Shown here: piece by piece, positions 26,501 to 34,459 of the stretch | Numbering within the stretch: the stretch's first letter is position 1 | How the letters are laid out: every line of letters starts with the position of its first letter | NCBI GenBank assembly: GCA_902790325.1 | Contig: CADARP010000003.1 | Location: 103,137-167,136, forward strand | Direction: 5' to 3' | Length of the DNA: 64,000 bases | Source: Oscillospiraceae bacterium | Lineage (GTDB): Bacteria; Bacillota; Clostridia; Oscillospirales; Acutalibacteraceae | Notes under the pieces: generated by a model | What the model was told of the DNA's origin: nothing | Seen by the model: the letters and a program-made list of their open reading frames with translations, nothing else | Databases searched by the model: none | Position numbers and translations under genes: made by a program

Positions 26501-27609
26501 TTGAGACCGATACGCCTTTGATCCATAACTACGTCGATACCACGATCAAGACATCCACCTGCTCCAAGGCGGGCATCAAGGTCAAGATCTGCGAGTACTG
26601 CGGCGATGTGGACAAGTCCACCTACCAGACGCTGGCGCTGCTGCCGCACACGGACGTTGCATTGCATGAGGACGCGACCTGCACCGAAACCGGCAGAGAC
26701 GGCTGGGTCTGCGAGGTCTGCGGCCGCTTCGACGGCGAAGTTCTTCCGGCGCTCCAGCATAATTATGTGGAAAAGGTCACGGAACCCACCTGTGTGGATT
26801 ACGGCTTCACGACCGCGACCTGTTCGCGCTGCGGCGATCTGAAGGCGCCTTACAATTTCATTCCGGCCAAGGGTCACCAGTTCAGCAAGGCGAAGAATAT
26901 TGACGCTACTTGTACGTTTGGTTCCTACACCAAGAGAATCTGCCTGGAGTGCGGCTTTGTGGAAATGACCAACGTCCGCAACAACGCGCGTGCCCATGAT
27001 TTGGTAACGGAAGATAGAGTTCCGGCCACCTGCACCGAGCCCGGTCATGAAAAGTGGGTCCACTGCAGAAACTGCAAAGAAACCGATGAAAACGGCTATA
27101 AGGATGCGAAGTATTATTACAAGGAAATCCCGGCAACGGGCCACACGGCGCATGAACTCGGCTATGTTGCTGCTACGTGCACCAAGGACGGACACGAACC
27201 CTATACCGAGTGCGCTGTCTGTCACGCCGCACTGACCCCGAAGGTCGTCCTTAAAGCCACCGGACATGATTGGAAAAATGTTGCGAAGCTCGAGCCGACA
27301 TGTACGGAAGACGGTCATTCGGCCTATAAACAGTGCAAAAACTGCGGCGAATGCGATGACGGCAAGCTCCCCGATGATCACAAAATCGATAAACTGGGTC
27401 ATGACTTCCACGGCCATTATGTGGTCACAGAGCGTGCCAAGCTGTTCAAAGCCGGTACGATCAAATGGACTTGTTCGCGCTGCGACGGTACAGATACCCA
27501 GTCCTACGAGATGACCCTCGGTCAGAAGCTCAGATATTTCTTCCTCTATTTGTTCGTGATTACGGATATTGTGAAGATTGAGCCCGATCCCAGCGTACTG
27601 AAGTATTAA
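23590..27609 (+). CDS. Giant secreted protein with about 17 Cys-x-x-Cys modules
   Basis: 1339 residues. A signal peptide (LLAFVLAVLMLLSACPLSG) is followed by a short BspA-like leucine-rich stretch (VTAIGAYGFKDLKTTVVFIP). The rest is built of modules of the form ATCTxxGYxxxxCxxCGxxx...(A/G)H, about 17 in all, for example CTVCGAFNKRG, CEWCNYRKEQ, CEYCGDVDKS, CSRCGDLKAP and CKNCGECDDG. Two long modules contain coiled, charged insertions (24540-24720 and 25380-26100). Each module has three conserved Cys, suggesting disulfide or metal stabilisation. It ends in a hydrophobic helix (LRYFFLYLFVITDIV) and a short tail. Such modules are common in Clostridia surface proteins; function unknown. ATG 23590 follows AAGGAAGGAAA. 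Confidence 0.85.
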   Translation: MEMHKKHAKSLLAFVLAVLMLLSACPLSGFIGLIAAAEDKREGAPAFGGAYWDYFEDGEIRFNSNILPQSPTGPVIWKDPAGMYVTDYIKSITVTSTVTAIGAYGFKDLKTTVVFIPATVKDPGAIDADAFAGSQIKTVFYQGSLTMWKTAFAGYGTVSGIVVNFNHVHNTDQTKHPIDATCTKEGYKGDLYCTVCGAFNKRGEDAPKAPHEWSKEYAIIDGEEPTCNKSGYKATYCLTCGTFNHATRTEVPPTGEHNWEYDVIANKDKLDDCADHAGEQVILKCADCGISSTDDRFAQRTFWWLNDNGEIEDSKQDDWNKLSEKQQGRAVNSEENRELAETIAEAYAKANAKNKDEEKALKEKRRGEVLENLKKIENDNTDARYNQKVWKAATVLANHSNALGEDHLIYDTTDEATCTKAGKTIITCEWCNYRKEQVVEAKGHSNVATGTTTPYLIPATCTEPGERGTRCTVCGETLSTEVVPTNHTEGYRSGTWVTQREPDCVNKGYQWLKCNYCGQYIEEVKIGEDGKPVLDGQGAPIMVYVQKDIAPTPELHTPSRWFKTKEPRCTENGEKIQICTVKGCPYFSDTSIGRYVVKISDRKALDQIIAVTKDLSKDHYHYAPTRITGSSSADGNNEIFIDPVPSNDRVYDVADEVNMAIMEAFKRAEDSDFNEDGTLDEKSDIYAELKDRIVAIFTTAVDHHGFLDTDKNGKEKFFYDKFFYGSNELKDGAAHPGYDCVGEQTYTVPDDLTTIDPTQEEVYRYVFSEIAAEAAELLIAHDSVINTTDDVVAILEQAWEALGDAEIGEKMSDPANKAEIGKLTNKALAKQVIAETGHDWIRCYDIEHPGKEEFGYVVINNEFVPVCRKSSEREGVDYSAWYRVDHYDDNGKPVAGEKDEDYMGTKAVTHVNCIEGDGNMIWQCRTCMKLKDPTLVRQGSHDMQTSRIAPTCTSNGYKHEYCTKCDYFVDVETDTPLIHNYVDTTIKTSTCSKAGIKVKICEYCGDVDKSTYQTLALLPHTDVALHEDATCTETGRDGWVCEVCGRFDGEVLPALQHNYVEKVTEPTCVDYGFTTATCSRCGDLKAPYNFIPAKGHQFSKAKNIDATCTFGSYTKRICLECGFVEMTNVRNNARAHDLVTEDRVPATCTEPGHEKWVHCRNCKETDENGYKDAKYYYKEIPATGHTAHELGYVAATCTKDGHEPYTECAVCHAALTPKVVLKATGHDWKNVAKLEPTCTEDGHSAYKQCKNCGECDDGKLPDDHKIDKLGHDFHGHYVVTERAKLFKAGTIKWTCSRCDGTDTQSYEMTLGQKLRYFFLYLFVITDIVKIEPDPSVLKY

Positions 27610-27623
27610 ACTCCATCCAATGC

Positions 27624-27656
27624 GAAATGCCCCCTTCACGGGGGCATTTCCTTTTG
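27624..27656 (+). terminator. Intrinsic terminator after the Cys-module protein gene
   Basis: Perfect 11 bp stem GAAATGCCCCC/GGGGGCATTTC (27624-27634 and 27640-27650), then CTTTTG. Confidence 0.85.
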
Positions 27657-27695
27657 TCCCGACCTGCTCAATTTGAGAAGGTCTTTTTTGTTCGT

Positions 27696-27877
27696 CACGG
27701 AAAATCGGGGGATCGTGCAAACAAGAAGTACTGTCATTGCGAAGGGTCGAAGGGGCTGCGGCAATCTCAACCGGATGCCGGTGAAAAGCAACACCTTGAC
27801 CGGCGTCTTTGGGAGATTGCCGCGTCGCTTCGCTCCTCGCGATGACACCGGGAAATGGAATCCCCCGACTTTCCGTG
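27696..27877. mobile_element. MITE-like repeat, copy A (182 bp)
   Basis: Terminal inverted repeats CACGGAAAATCGGGGGAT (27696-27713) and ATCCCCCGACTTTCCGTG (27860-27877) differ at one position. The interior has GTCATTGCGAAGG and the palindrome-like AGATTGCCGCGTCGCTTCG...GCGATGACA. The same element occurs inverted at 51650-51831 and shortened at 59772-59912. There is no coding capacity; short ORFs across it are accidental. It sits between the terminator at 27624 and that at 27886. Confidence 0.85.
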
Positions 27878-27885
27878 CGGCAAAC

Positions 27886-27922
27886 AAAAAGGCTCCCTTG
27901 TGTAAAGGAAGCCTTTTTTAAA
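27886..27922. terminator. Bidirectional terminator serving the minus-strand glycoside hydrolase gene
   Basis: AAAAAGGCTCCCTT/AAAGGAAGCCTTTTTT with a GTGT loop. It has T-runs on both strands and is probably the 3' end of the minus-strand transcript that stops at 28093. Confidence 0.75.
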
Positions 27923-28092
27923 GAAAAACAGTATCCAAAAACGACAAAACCGTTGCATATCAACGATCTGTGTTCCATAGGATTGCAGGGGCGGTCGCCC
28001 GCGCGAATGTCCTCGGGGCAGCGGCGGGAAGCAGGTTGCCTCTCTGATCCGGAACGGCGTTCGGCTGTGCGGAGAACCGTGCGGCTGCCGGT
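27923..28092. other. Untranslated 3' region, no gene seen
   Basis: 170 bp between the terminator and the stop codon of the glycoside hydrolase gene. I see no ORF with a ribosome binding site, no repeat and no clear hairpin. It is probably the 3' untranslated part of the minus-strand transcript. Confidence 0.5.
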
Positions 28093-29991
28093 TCAGTCGA
28101 TCTCCAGCAGGACGGTTTCGCCTTTCTGCATGGGTACGGTGATCGTCGTGCCGGTGCAGGACGCCTGCGCGCCGAGGAGGGTGTGCGCCTTTGCTTCCCG
28201 GCGCAGCGTGATCGTCTTGTCGCCCGCTTCGGACGCGTGCAGGACAATGTAGCTGTCGTTAATGTAGAACACGTCGTTCGTCTGCAGATACAGATGTACG
28301 CCGCTCGTGCGGCAGAATGCGCGCAGCTCGTCGAGCGTAAACGACTTGTGCCACGAGGAGTTTGCGATAAAGGGGATATGTGCCTTGCGGCAGTATGCGG
28401 CGGCATCACGCAGGCCGTCCGTCTTGACGCCCGTCATGAAGATCACGGCCTTGTAGCGATCCGCGACCGCGGCGAAGTCGCTCACGTCGTACAGATCGTA
28501 CGGCGCGCCGAGAAAGCCGAGCGCCTCGCGCTGGTTATAGATCGCGCCCGTCAGAGCGCTGTCCGTCATGAATTTATACGCGCTCTCGTCGATGAAGACG
28601 GCGACCTCGGCGACCGAAGCGCGGTTCGGCTTCTGCAGCGAATCCGCACAGATGCCGCGGAATGTCTGCATTTCGCGCATCAGATCGGGGTCGTCATACC
28701 AGCCGCCCCACATATCGAACCACCAGAAGCCGTTTCCCTTGGCGAGCTGGCGGCCGAACGACTTGCGCAGCATCGCAACGGACGTCTGTTTGTCGGCGAT
28801 CGGATGCCAGATCGGCGCGTTCATGATGTGCTGCGGGTCGGTCTGCGGCGCCGCGTCGCCCAGCAGCCGCGTCAGATGCGTGCGCACGTCGCACTCCTGC
28901 AGACAGAGCTTGCCGTGCAGGCGCACGGAATCGGCGGCATACATTTCCGTCCAGTCGGCGTTTTCGGCGCGCGTGCCGATGTAGGAATTCGGCGAACAGA
29001 TGAAGTCGATATCGTCGCTTTGCAGCAGCCACCGCAAACCGTGCGTGCCGTAGAGCTGCGACGCGACCTCCAGCGCGTAGCCGTAGAACGTGCCGACGAC
29101 CACATGACCGCCGGACGCTTCTTTCGCCGCGTGCGCAAGGTAGGCGATATCGTCCGCGACGGCAAAGCTCGCATATTCGAGATACCGCGCGAGATACGCG
29201 GAGCCGTGCCGTGCGCCGCGCTTGTGCAGAGGCGACAGATCCGGCAGTCCGGTATACGGGATCTGCGGATAGTATTGTTCCAGAAACGCACGGAAACCGT
29301 CCTCCGCCGCAGGCGCGTGACCGGCGTTCATGTCGAAGTGAAACCACTCCTCCGTATTGCCGCCGGCGACCTGGTACCCGACGATGTGCGCGGCGAAGTC
29401 GCTCTCGCGCACATGCTGAATGAACGCGCGCAGCATATCCGCAGCGTCCGCGCGCCACTTTGCGGTATAGAGCGATTCGCGTTTGCCTGTCCCGTCGAGA
29501 AGATCGGCATTTTCTTCGATCCACCACAGCGGCATGGAAACGTTGACGCGCGGGAAGATCAGCGCGTCGGGACACGCGGCCAGAATCTTATGCACAGACG
29601 CGTCAAATACGGCGTAATCCGGTTTTTCGCGCTCGTCAAAAATTCCTTTGCCGAACGGCGTCAATCCGTCGGTCACGCTGATCCAGCGCCCCGCGAACAG
29701 CGTCGGCATGGAAAAGAGGGTATAGCCCGCGTCGGCGAACTGGTCGTATCGTGCGTAATCCTCAAGATACGTCATATACGCCGCGGCGGGATACGGCTCG
29801 CCGTTGACAAACAGCGTCGGTACGCCGCCGCACGGCTGCACGCATGAGCGGACGGGCGCGTCGTCGGGCGCTTCCGCGACCTTGCCGTAGTCGATTTTGA
29901 GCGGAGCGTCCGCAGGGAATCTGTAAAACTGCAGAGCGTAAGAGAGCGTTGTCAGCACCGATAAAAACAAAGCGATCACCCTTTGCATCAT
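28093..29991 (-). CDS. Glycoside hydrolase, GH42-like (clan GH-A)
   Basis: 632 residues. A hydrophobic N-terminus (RVIALFLSVLTTLSYA) may be a signal peptide or anchor. The catalytic TIM barrel follows. VAGGNTEEWFHFDMN has the position and form of a clan GH-A acid/base Glu, and LCLQECDVRTHL the form of the nucleophile Glu. The C-terminal part (KAVIFMTGVKTDGLRDAAAYC) resembles the trimerisation/glutaminase-like domain of beta-galactosidases of family GH42. The exact family is inferred and the substrate unknown. The start is ATG 29991, eight bases after GAGGA; it begins 4 bp after the HD gene stop, so the two form an operon. Confidence 0.7.
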   Translation of the reverse strand: MMQRVIALFLSVLTTLSYALQFYRFPADAPLKIDYGKVAEAPDDAPVRSCVQPCGGVPTLFVNGEPYPAAAYMTYLEDYARYDQFADAGYTLFSMPTLFAGRWISVTDGLTPFGKGIFDEREKPDYAVFDASVHKILAACPDALIFPRVNVSMPLWWIEENADLLDGTGKRESLYTAKWRADAADMLRAFIQHVRESDFAAHIVGYQVAGGNTEEWFHFDMNAGHAPAAEDGFRAFLEQYYPQIPYTGLPDLSPLHKRGARHGSAYLARYLEYASFAVADDIAYLAHAAKEASGGHVVVGTFYGYALEVASQLYGTHGLRWLLQSDDIDFICSPNSYIGTRAENADWTEMYAADSVRLHGKLCLQECDVRTHLTRLLGDAAPQTDPQHIMNAPIWHPIADKQTSVAMLRKSFGRQLAKGNGFWWFDMWGGWYDDPDLMREMQTFRGICADSLQKPNRASVAEVAVFIDESAYKFMTDSALTGAIYNQREALGFLGAPYDLYDVSDFAAVADRYKAVIFMTGVKTDGLRDAAAYCRKAHIPFIANSSWHKSFTLDELRAFCRTSGVHLYLQTNDVFYINDSYIVLHASEAGDKTITLRREAKAHTLLGAQASCTGTTITVPMQKGETVLLEID

Positions 29992-29995
29992 ACCG

Positions 29996-30568
29996 TCATT
30001 CCTCTGCCTGCGTCCCGCAAAGGCCGATGTCCGCGGCATAAGGCTTCATGCCCTCGATGCAGATTCCGGCAACCTCGTTCACCGTCATGCCCAGCATTTC
30101 GCATCCGCGCAGAATCAGCTCGCGATCGCACTTTGCGGCAAACTTCTTGTCTTTGAATTTTTTCATGAAGCTCTTCAGTTCCAGATCGGTGATGCCCAGC
30201 GGCCGCATGCGCGCGCACGCCTGGATGATACCCGTCAGCTCGTCCACCGTGAACAGGCTTTTTTCGAGATTTGTCTCCGGCTGCACATCGGTGCAGATGC
30301 CGTAGCCGTGGCTGAGAATGGCGCGCACGTCCTCGGTCGGTACGCCTGCGTCCAGCAGCGGCTGCTCGGTGTGCAGCAGATGCTCGTCGGGAAACTGCTC
30401 GTAATCATAATCGTGCAGATACCCGACCGCCATCCAGTGCTCGCGATCCTCGCCGAAATGATCCGCCATTGCGCCCATCGCGTACATCACGTTTTTGGCG
30501 TGCAGGCGAAGATGCGCCTCGGTCACCTTGGAATCGTTCAGTTCTTTTGCTTTGTCAAGCGTCAGCAT
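29996..30568 (-). CDS. HD-domain protein
   Basis: 190 residues. VTEAHLRLHAKNVMYAM, GYLHDYDYEQFP (the HD pair), ILSHGYG and VDELTGIIQACARMRP form the metal-binding pattern of HD/HDIG hydrolases. Related small proteins in Clostridia are annotated as hydrolases without known substrate. GGAGGAGAACGG precedes the ATG at 30568. It is first in the minus-strand operon and has its own promoter; the glycoside hydrolase is next. Confidence 0.85.
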   Translation of the reverse strand: MLTLDKAKELNDSKVTEAHLRLHAKNVMYAMGAMADHFGEDREHWMAVGYLHDYDYEQFPDEHLLHTEQPLLDAGVPTEDVRAILSHGYGICTDVQPETNLEKSLFTVDELTGIIQACARMRPLGITDLELKSFMKKFKDKKFAAKCDRELILRGCEMLGMTVNEVAGICIEGMKPYAADIGLCGTQAEE

Positions 30569-30606
30569 TCCGTTCTCCTCCTTGCGATCCTTTCCGGTTC
30601 CGTTTC

Positions 30607-30635
30607 ATTGTAGCATACATCTTTTGGCATTGCAA
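30607..30635 (-). promoter_or_regulatory. Sigma-A promoter of the HD-glycoside hydrolase operon
   Basis: On the minus strand, TTGCAA (30635-30630), 17 bp spacer, TACAAT (30612-30607). Confidence 0.75.
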
Positions 30636-30686
30636 TTCCCTATCTTCCCGCCGCAGCGTAAAATGCAAAAAAGATGCAGAAAAAAG

Positions 30687-30715
30687 TTGTATCACGCTGC
30701 AGTTTATGGTATAAT
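30687..30715 (+). promoter_or_regulatory. Sigma-A promoter of the nine-gene operon
   Basis: TTGTAT (30687-30692), 17 bp spacer, TATAAT (30710-30715), 29 bp before the first start codon. Confidence 0.78.
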
Positions 30716-30744
30716 TATGATAATATGGGATCGGAGTATGCATT

Positions 30745-32010
30745 ATGAAAAAAGCTGCGCGTTCTCTCAAACCGGTGCAGATGTTGACCGGGAAATACGG
30801 GATACTTTTGCTGACGGTGCTGAACGTGTGTCTGGCTTGCCTGGTCATAACGCTTTCGGATTATTGGTCGTCTCTGGATATCTTGTACGGCAATACCGAT
30901 TTCATGACGTTCTTTCTGCCGGATTACCGCATCGGATTCGTTTCCCGCGCGTTGATCGGCTCATTGATCTATCTGTTTACGGATCATCCGACCGTCCGGA
31001 CGATCGCGGCTGTTCTGTACTGCACGGTCTTCGTTTCGTCTGTGCTGTTCTGCTTTTTGCAGGCGGTGCTCGCCGGAAAAGCGCTGCGCACGTCCGACTA
31101 TGCGACGCTGCTGCTGTCCTATCTTTTCTTTCTGAACAAGATCTTTTGGTGGAATAACGTCCAGGAGATCGGGATGCTGGATGTGTTTATGACCCTGCTC
31201 GTGCAGGTGTATCTGCTCACCGTCGAGCGCAGACGCACGCTCGGTTACATCCTTGCGCCGGTCGTTTGTTTTGCAGGTTTGCTGATCCATACCTCGTTTT
31301 TCTTCTATGGCTTTCCGATCGTGGCGGCGATTCTGTGGCTTGAGCTGCTGAAAGCGGGGAAACCGGGCCGCGTTTGTGTTGCGGCGTTTGCGCTGGCATG
31401 CGCGGTTTCCGTCGCGCTGTTTGTGCTGTTTACGATATTCCCGCAGGATCTTGTGCGGGTGAGTCCGGACGAGCTGGACATGCTGCTGAGGCAAAAATAC
31501 GCAGGCGATTTTCAGGACAAATACTTTATCTACCATCTGTACAGAACGGACGCCGTAAAAAACAACGACACGATAGACGCCTTTGATTTTTTGTCCGCGG
31601 CGTCTGTCAGCAGAGATGTTTTTTCGGCCAAAATGCGGCGCCATCTTCTGAACCTGCTTCTCGTAAGCGCGCCGTTCATCTGCGGATGCGTTCTGCATGC
31701 GCGCCGCAGCGGCAATCGGCTGATCGCGTATCTCGGCTGTATCGCGCCGCTTGTCGCGCTGGTACCGTCACTGCTGTTTTCCACGGACACGGAGCGTTTC
31801 TTTTCGCTCTGTATCCTCGCGCAGTACATGCTGCTGCACTATCTTTCGACGCAGACGGACGTCCATTTTCTGCCCGCGTCATCCGATCCGCCCGTGAAGG
31901 AACTGAACGCGTATGCGGCGGGACAGCGCAAAAAAAAGATCGATCGGACGCTGGTCGCCTGCGCGATCGCCGGCCTGGTTTTTACGATTGTCGGCGCAGT
32001 GAAGCTGTGA
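30745..32010 (+). CDS. Polytopic membrane protein, paralogue 1
   Basis: 421 residues with about nine to ten hydrophobic helices and a cytoplasmic C-terminal tail rich in Lys. The segment NTDFMTFFLPDYRIGFVSRA after the first helix is conserved in the neighbour and puts Asp and Arg residues in the first external loop, as in GT-C glycosyltransferases and polysaccharide polymerases. Other shared parts are KPVxxLTGKYG, YATLLLSYLFFLNK and FWWN. I do not recognise a named family. It is first in the operon. The leading position and membrane fold suggest a role in surface-glycan assembly, but this is inference. Confidence 0.7.
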   Translation: MKKAARSLKPVQMLTGKYGILLLTVLNVCLACLVITLSDYWSSLDILYGNTDFMTFFLPDYRIGFVSRALIGSLIYLFTDHPTVRTIAAVLYCTVFVSSVLFCFLQAVLAGKALRTSDYATLLLSYLFFLNKIFWWNNVQEIGMLDVFMTLLVQVYLLTVERRRTLGYILAPVVCFAGLLIHTSFFFYGFPIVAAILWLELLKAGKPGRVCVAAFALACAVSVALFVLFTIFPQDLVRVSPDELDMLLRQKYAGDFQDKYFIYHLYRTDAVKNNDTIDAFDFLSAASVSRDVFSAKMRRHLLNLLLVSAPFICGCVLHARRSGNRLIAYLGCIAPLVALVPSLLFSTDTERFFSLCILAQYMLLHYLSTQTDVHFLPASSDPPVKELNAYAAGQRKKKIDRTLVACAIAGLVFTIVGAVKL

Positions 32011-32044
32011 GAGCGCAAGCGCCGCATGATTCGGAGTAATCCCT

Positions 32045-33310
32045 GTGAAAATGACGAAGCATTCTTGTAAACCGGTACGGCTGTTGACCGGAAAATACGG
32101 CGTATTGCTGCTGACGGTACTGCATGTCTGTCTGGCGTGCTTGATTCTGACGCTCTCCAACTATTGGGTGCCTGTGTTAGCCCGCTCCCAGAATACCGAT
32201 TTCATGACCTTCTTTTTGCCGGACTACCGCATCGGATTCGTGTCCCGTGCGTTCGTCGGTTCTGTGATCTATCTGTTTACCGATCATCCGACCGTCCGGA
32301 TGGTTACAATCGTGCTGTGGATAACGATTGTGATTTCCTCCGTGCTGCTGTGCCGGATGCAGGCGCTGCTCGTCAAAAAAACGCTGCTCGCGTCCGACTA
32401 CGCGACGCTGCTGCTGTCCTATCTGTTTTTTCTGAACAAACTGTTCTGGTGGAATTCCGTCGAGGGATTCGGTCTGCTGGACATTTTCATGACGCTTCTG
32501 GTGCAGTTGTTTCTGCTCGGTATAGAGCACAAACGCACGCTCGGCTACTGGCTGTCTCCGATCGTCTGCTTCATCGGTCTTTTGATTCATACGGCATTTT
32601 TCTTTGCCTATTTTCCGGTCGTTGCCGCGATCCTCTGGTTCGATCTGCTGAAAAGCGGCAAACCGAGCCGGAGCTGCGCGGCCGCGTTTGCCGTTACATG
32701 TGCCGTTTCGGTCGCGCTGTTTGCAATGTTCACGGTCTTTCCGCAGCATTTCGTGCGTGTGGATTCAAATGAAATGCTGTCTATGCTCAAGGAAAAATAT
32801 GACGGCGACATCATGGACACATACTTCATTTCGCATATGTATCGCACGAACGGCGAGAAGTATGCGGATACGATCGAAGCGTCCGGCTTTTTGGAATATG
32901 CCGGCGTCGGCACAAATATCTTCTCGCCGAAGATCCTGCAGGGCGTTTTGGTCCTTGTTCCGCTGAGCGGCTTGTTTGTTTTCGGATGCGTCACGCACAT
33001 GCGGCGCAGCGGCAGCCGGATCATCGCATACCTCGGCTTTATTGCGCCGCTTGTTACGCTGGTTCCTTCGCTGCACTTTTCGACGGACAAAGAGCGTTTC
33101 TTTTCGCTGTGCATTCTCGCGCAGTACATGATGCTGCACTATATCTCGACGCAGTCGGACGTCCGTTTCCTGCCGTCCTATGACGATTTGCCGAAAAAGA
33201 AACTGTCCGCGTATGCGGCGCAGCAGCGCAGAGAAAAGGTTCGCCGTCTGATGTGCGTCTGCGCGGCCGCGGTCGTTGTCTATTCCGTCGCCATCGCGCT
33301 GTGGCGCTGA
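32045..33310 (+). CDS. Polytopic membrane protein, paralogue 2
   Basis: 421 residues, the same length as the preceding protein and alignable from end to end (NTDFMTFFLPDYRIGFVSRA, YLFTDHPTVR, SDYATLLLSYLFFLNK, STDKERFFSLCILAQYM). GTG 32045 is chosen as start because GGAG lies 8 bases upstream; ATG 32051 is an alternative. It lies 34 bp after paralogue 1. The two are a tandem duplication and may form a heterodimer or act on different acceptors. No characterised homologue is recognised. Confidence 0.7.
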   Translation: MKMTKHSCKPVRLLTGKYGVLLLTVLHVCLACLILTLSNYWVPVLARSQNTDFMTFFLPDYRIGFVSRAFVGSVIYLFTDHPTVRMVTIVLWITIVISSVLLCRMQALLVKKTLLASDYATLLLSYLFFLNKLFWWNSVEGFGLLDIFMTLLVQLFLLGIEHKRTLGYWLSPIVCFIGLLIHTAFFFAYFPVVAAILWFDLLKSGKPSRSCAAAFAVTCAVSVALFAMFTVFPQHFVRVDSNEMLSMLKEKYDGDIMDTYFISHMYRTNGEKYADTIEASGFLEYAGVGTNIFSPKILQGVLVLVPLSGLFVFGCVTHMRRSGSRIIAYLGFIAPLVTLVPSLHFSTDKERFFSLCILAQYMMLHYISTQSDVRFLPSYDDLPKKKLSAYAAQQRREKVRRLMCVCAAAVVVYSVAIALWR

Positions 33311-33355
33311 TTCCACCACGTCTAATAATATTTTGAATAAAAGGAAGTACCCGCA

Positions 33356-34435
33356 ATGAAAAAATGGATCTGTATGCTGCTTTGTATCGCCCTGCTGCTG
33401 CCGACGGCAGTCTGCGCACATGCCAAATCGGGCAAAACCGGAACGCTTCGCATGATCGCGTACAACGTGTCCGGCATTCCGCTGGTCGGTGATTTCCAGG
33501 GGGCGACATTCACGACGACGAACGACCGCGCCCGCCGGATCGGGAAACTGCTGAACGGCACGGACATGGACTTTATCGGCACGGAAGAGGATTTCAACGG
33601 ACACAAATACCTTGCCGCCGAAATGACGAACTATCCGTACCGCTCCTTTACGAGCGGCGGTCTTGCGCAGGGACAGGGACTGAATGTCTTTTCCCCGCAT
33701 CCGCTGTACAATATTCAGCGCGTCAAGTGGAACAAGGAGTTCGGATTCCTGTCCGGCTCGATGGACGCGATCTCGAACAAGGGCTTCATCTACTGCCTGA
33801 TGCAGTTGTCGGACGATCTGTTTATCCATGTGATCAATGTCCACATGGATGCGGGGTACGATCCGCTGTCCGTCCGGTCGCGTGCGGACAACTTCCGTCA
33901 GCTTGCCGCCTTTATCAACGAGAATCTGGACGACGGCCGCGCGATGATCGTGCAGGGCGACTTCAACTACAAATTCAAGCGCCAGCTCAAGGACGATCTG
34001 TACGGCAATCTTCTTGAACCGACCGGTTTGCGCGACGTCTGGGCGGAGCTGGAAAACGGCGGTCTGTACGACCAGTCCGCGGAAGGGTTCAAGCTGGACG
34101 ATCCCGGCGACGAGCTGGACCGCATTCTCTACCGCAGCGGCGACGATCTCACGCTGACGCCGGTTTCCAAAACGGTTCCGAAGCTTGTCGGGGAAAAGGG
34201 CGAGCAGTACACGGATCATGATCCGATGCTGACCGAGTTCAGGTATACGCGCAAGGGCAGTCTGAAAAAGCCGGACGAACTGAAAGAACCGGTCGCCGAG
34301 AAGGAATCGGTTCTCGCGTTCAAAGAGGCAGGATGGACCGTTATCCGTTTTGGGCAGTTCCTGCTCGGACTTTTTGAGCTGCCGTATCTGATCGCGCAGG
34401 GCGTCGAACTGCTGATCAACGGCAAAATGAAGTAA
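33356..34435 (+). CDS. Exported endonuclease/exonuclease/phosphatase (EEP) family protein
   Basis: 359 residues. A signal peptide (WICMLLCIALLLPTAVCAHA) precedes an EEP fold: RMIAYNVSGIP, the metal-binding Glu in IGTEEDFN, VINVHMDAG, VQGDFNYKF and the final catalytic DHDPM. Members hydrolyse phosphodiesters or phosphomonoesters of nucleic acids, sphingolipids or inositol phosphates; the substrate is not evident. The C-terminus has an amphipathic to hydrophobic segment (WTVIRFGQFLLGLFELPYLI) that could hold it at the membrane. It lies 45 bp after paralogue 2 and 24 bp before a metallophosphoesterase gene. Confidence 0.85.
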   Translation: MKKWICMLLCIALLLPTAVCAHAKSGKTGTLRMIAYNVSGIPLVGDFQGATFTTTNDRARRIGKLLNGTDMDFIGTEEDFNGHKYLAAEMTNYPYRSFTSGGLAQGQGLNVFSPHPLYNIQRVKWNKEFGFLSGSMDAISNKGFIYCLMQLSDDLFIHVINVHMDAGYDPLSVRSRADNFRQLAAFINENLDDGRAMIVQGDFNYKFKRQLKDDLYGNLLEPTGLRDVWAELENGGLYDQSAEGFKLDDPGDELDRILYRSGDDLTLTPVSKTVPKLVGEKGEQYTDHDPMLTEFRYTRKGSLKKPDELKEPVAEKESVLAFKEAGWTVIRFGQFLLGLFELPYLIAQGVELLINGKMK

Positions 34436-34459
34436 TCACAAGAAAGGCAGAGACCGATT

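Noticed and set aside
27700..27880. Small ORFs across the MITE copies (such as GDCRVASLLAMT-type peptides)
   Set aside because: They arise from the repeat sequence itself, differ between copies and lack ribosome binding sites.
24706..27978. 1090-codon minus-strand ORF opposite the Cys-module protein
   Set aside because: Low-complexity shadow frame of a GC-rich gene; runs through the terminator and MITE.
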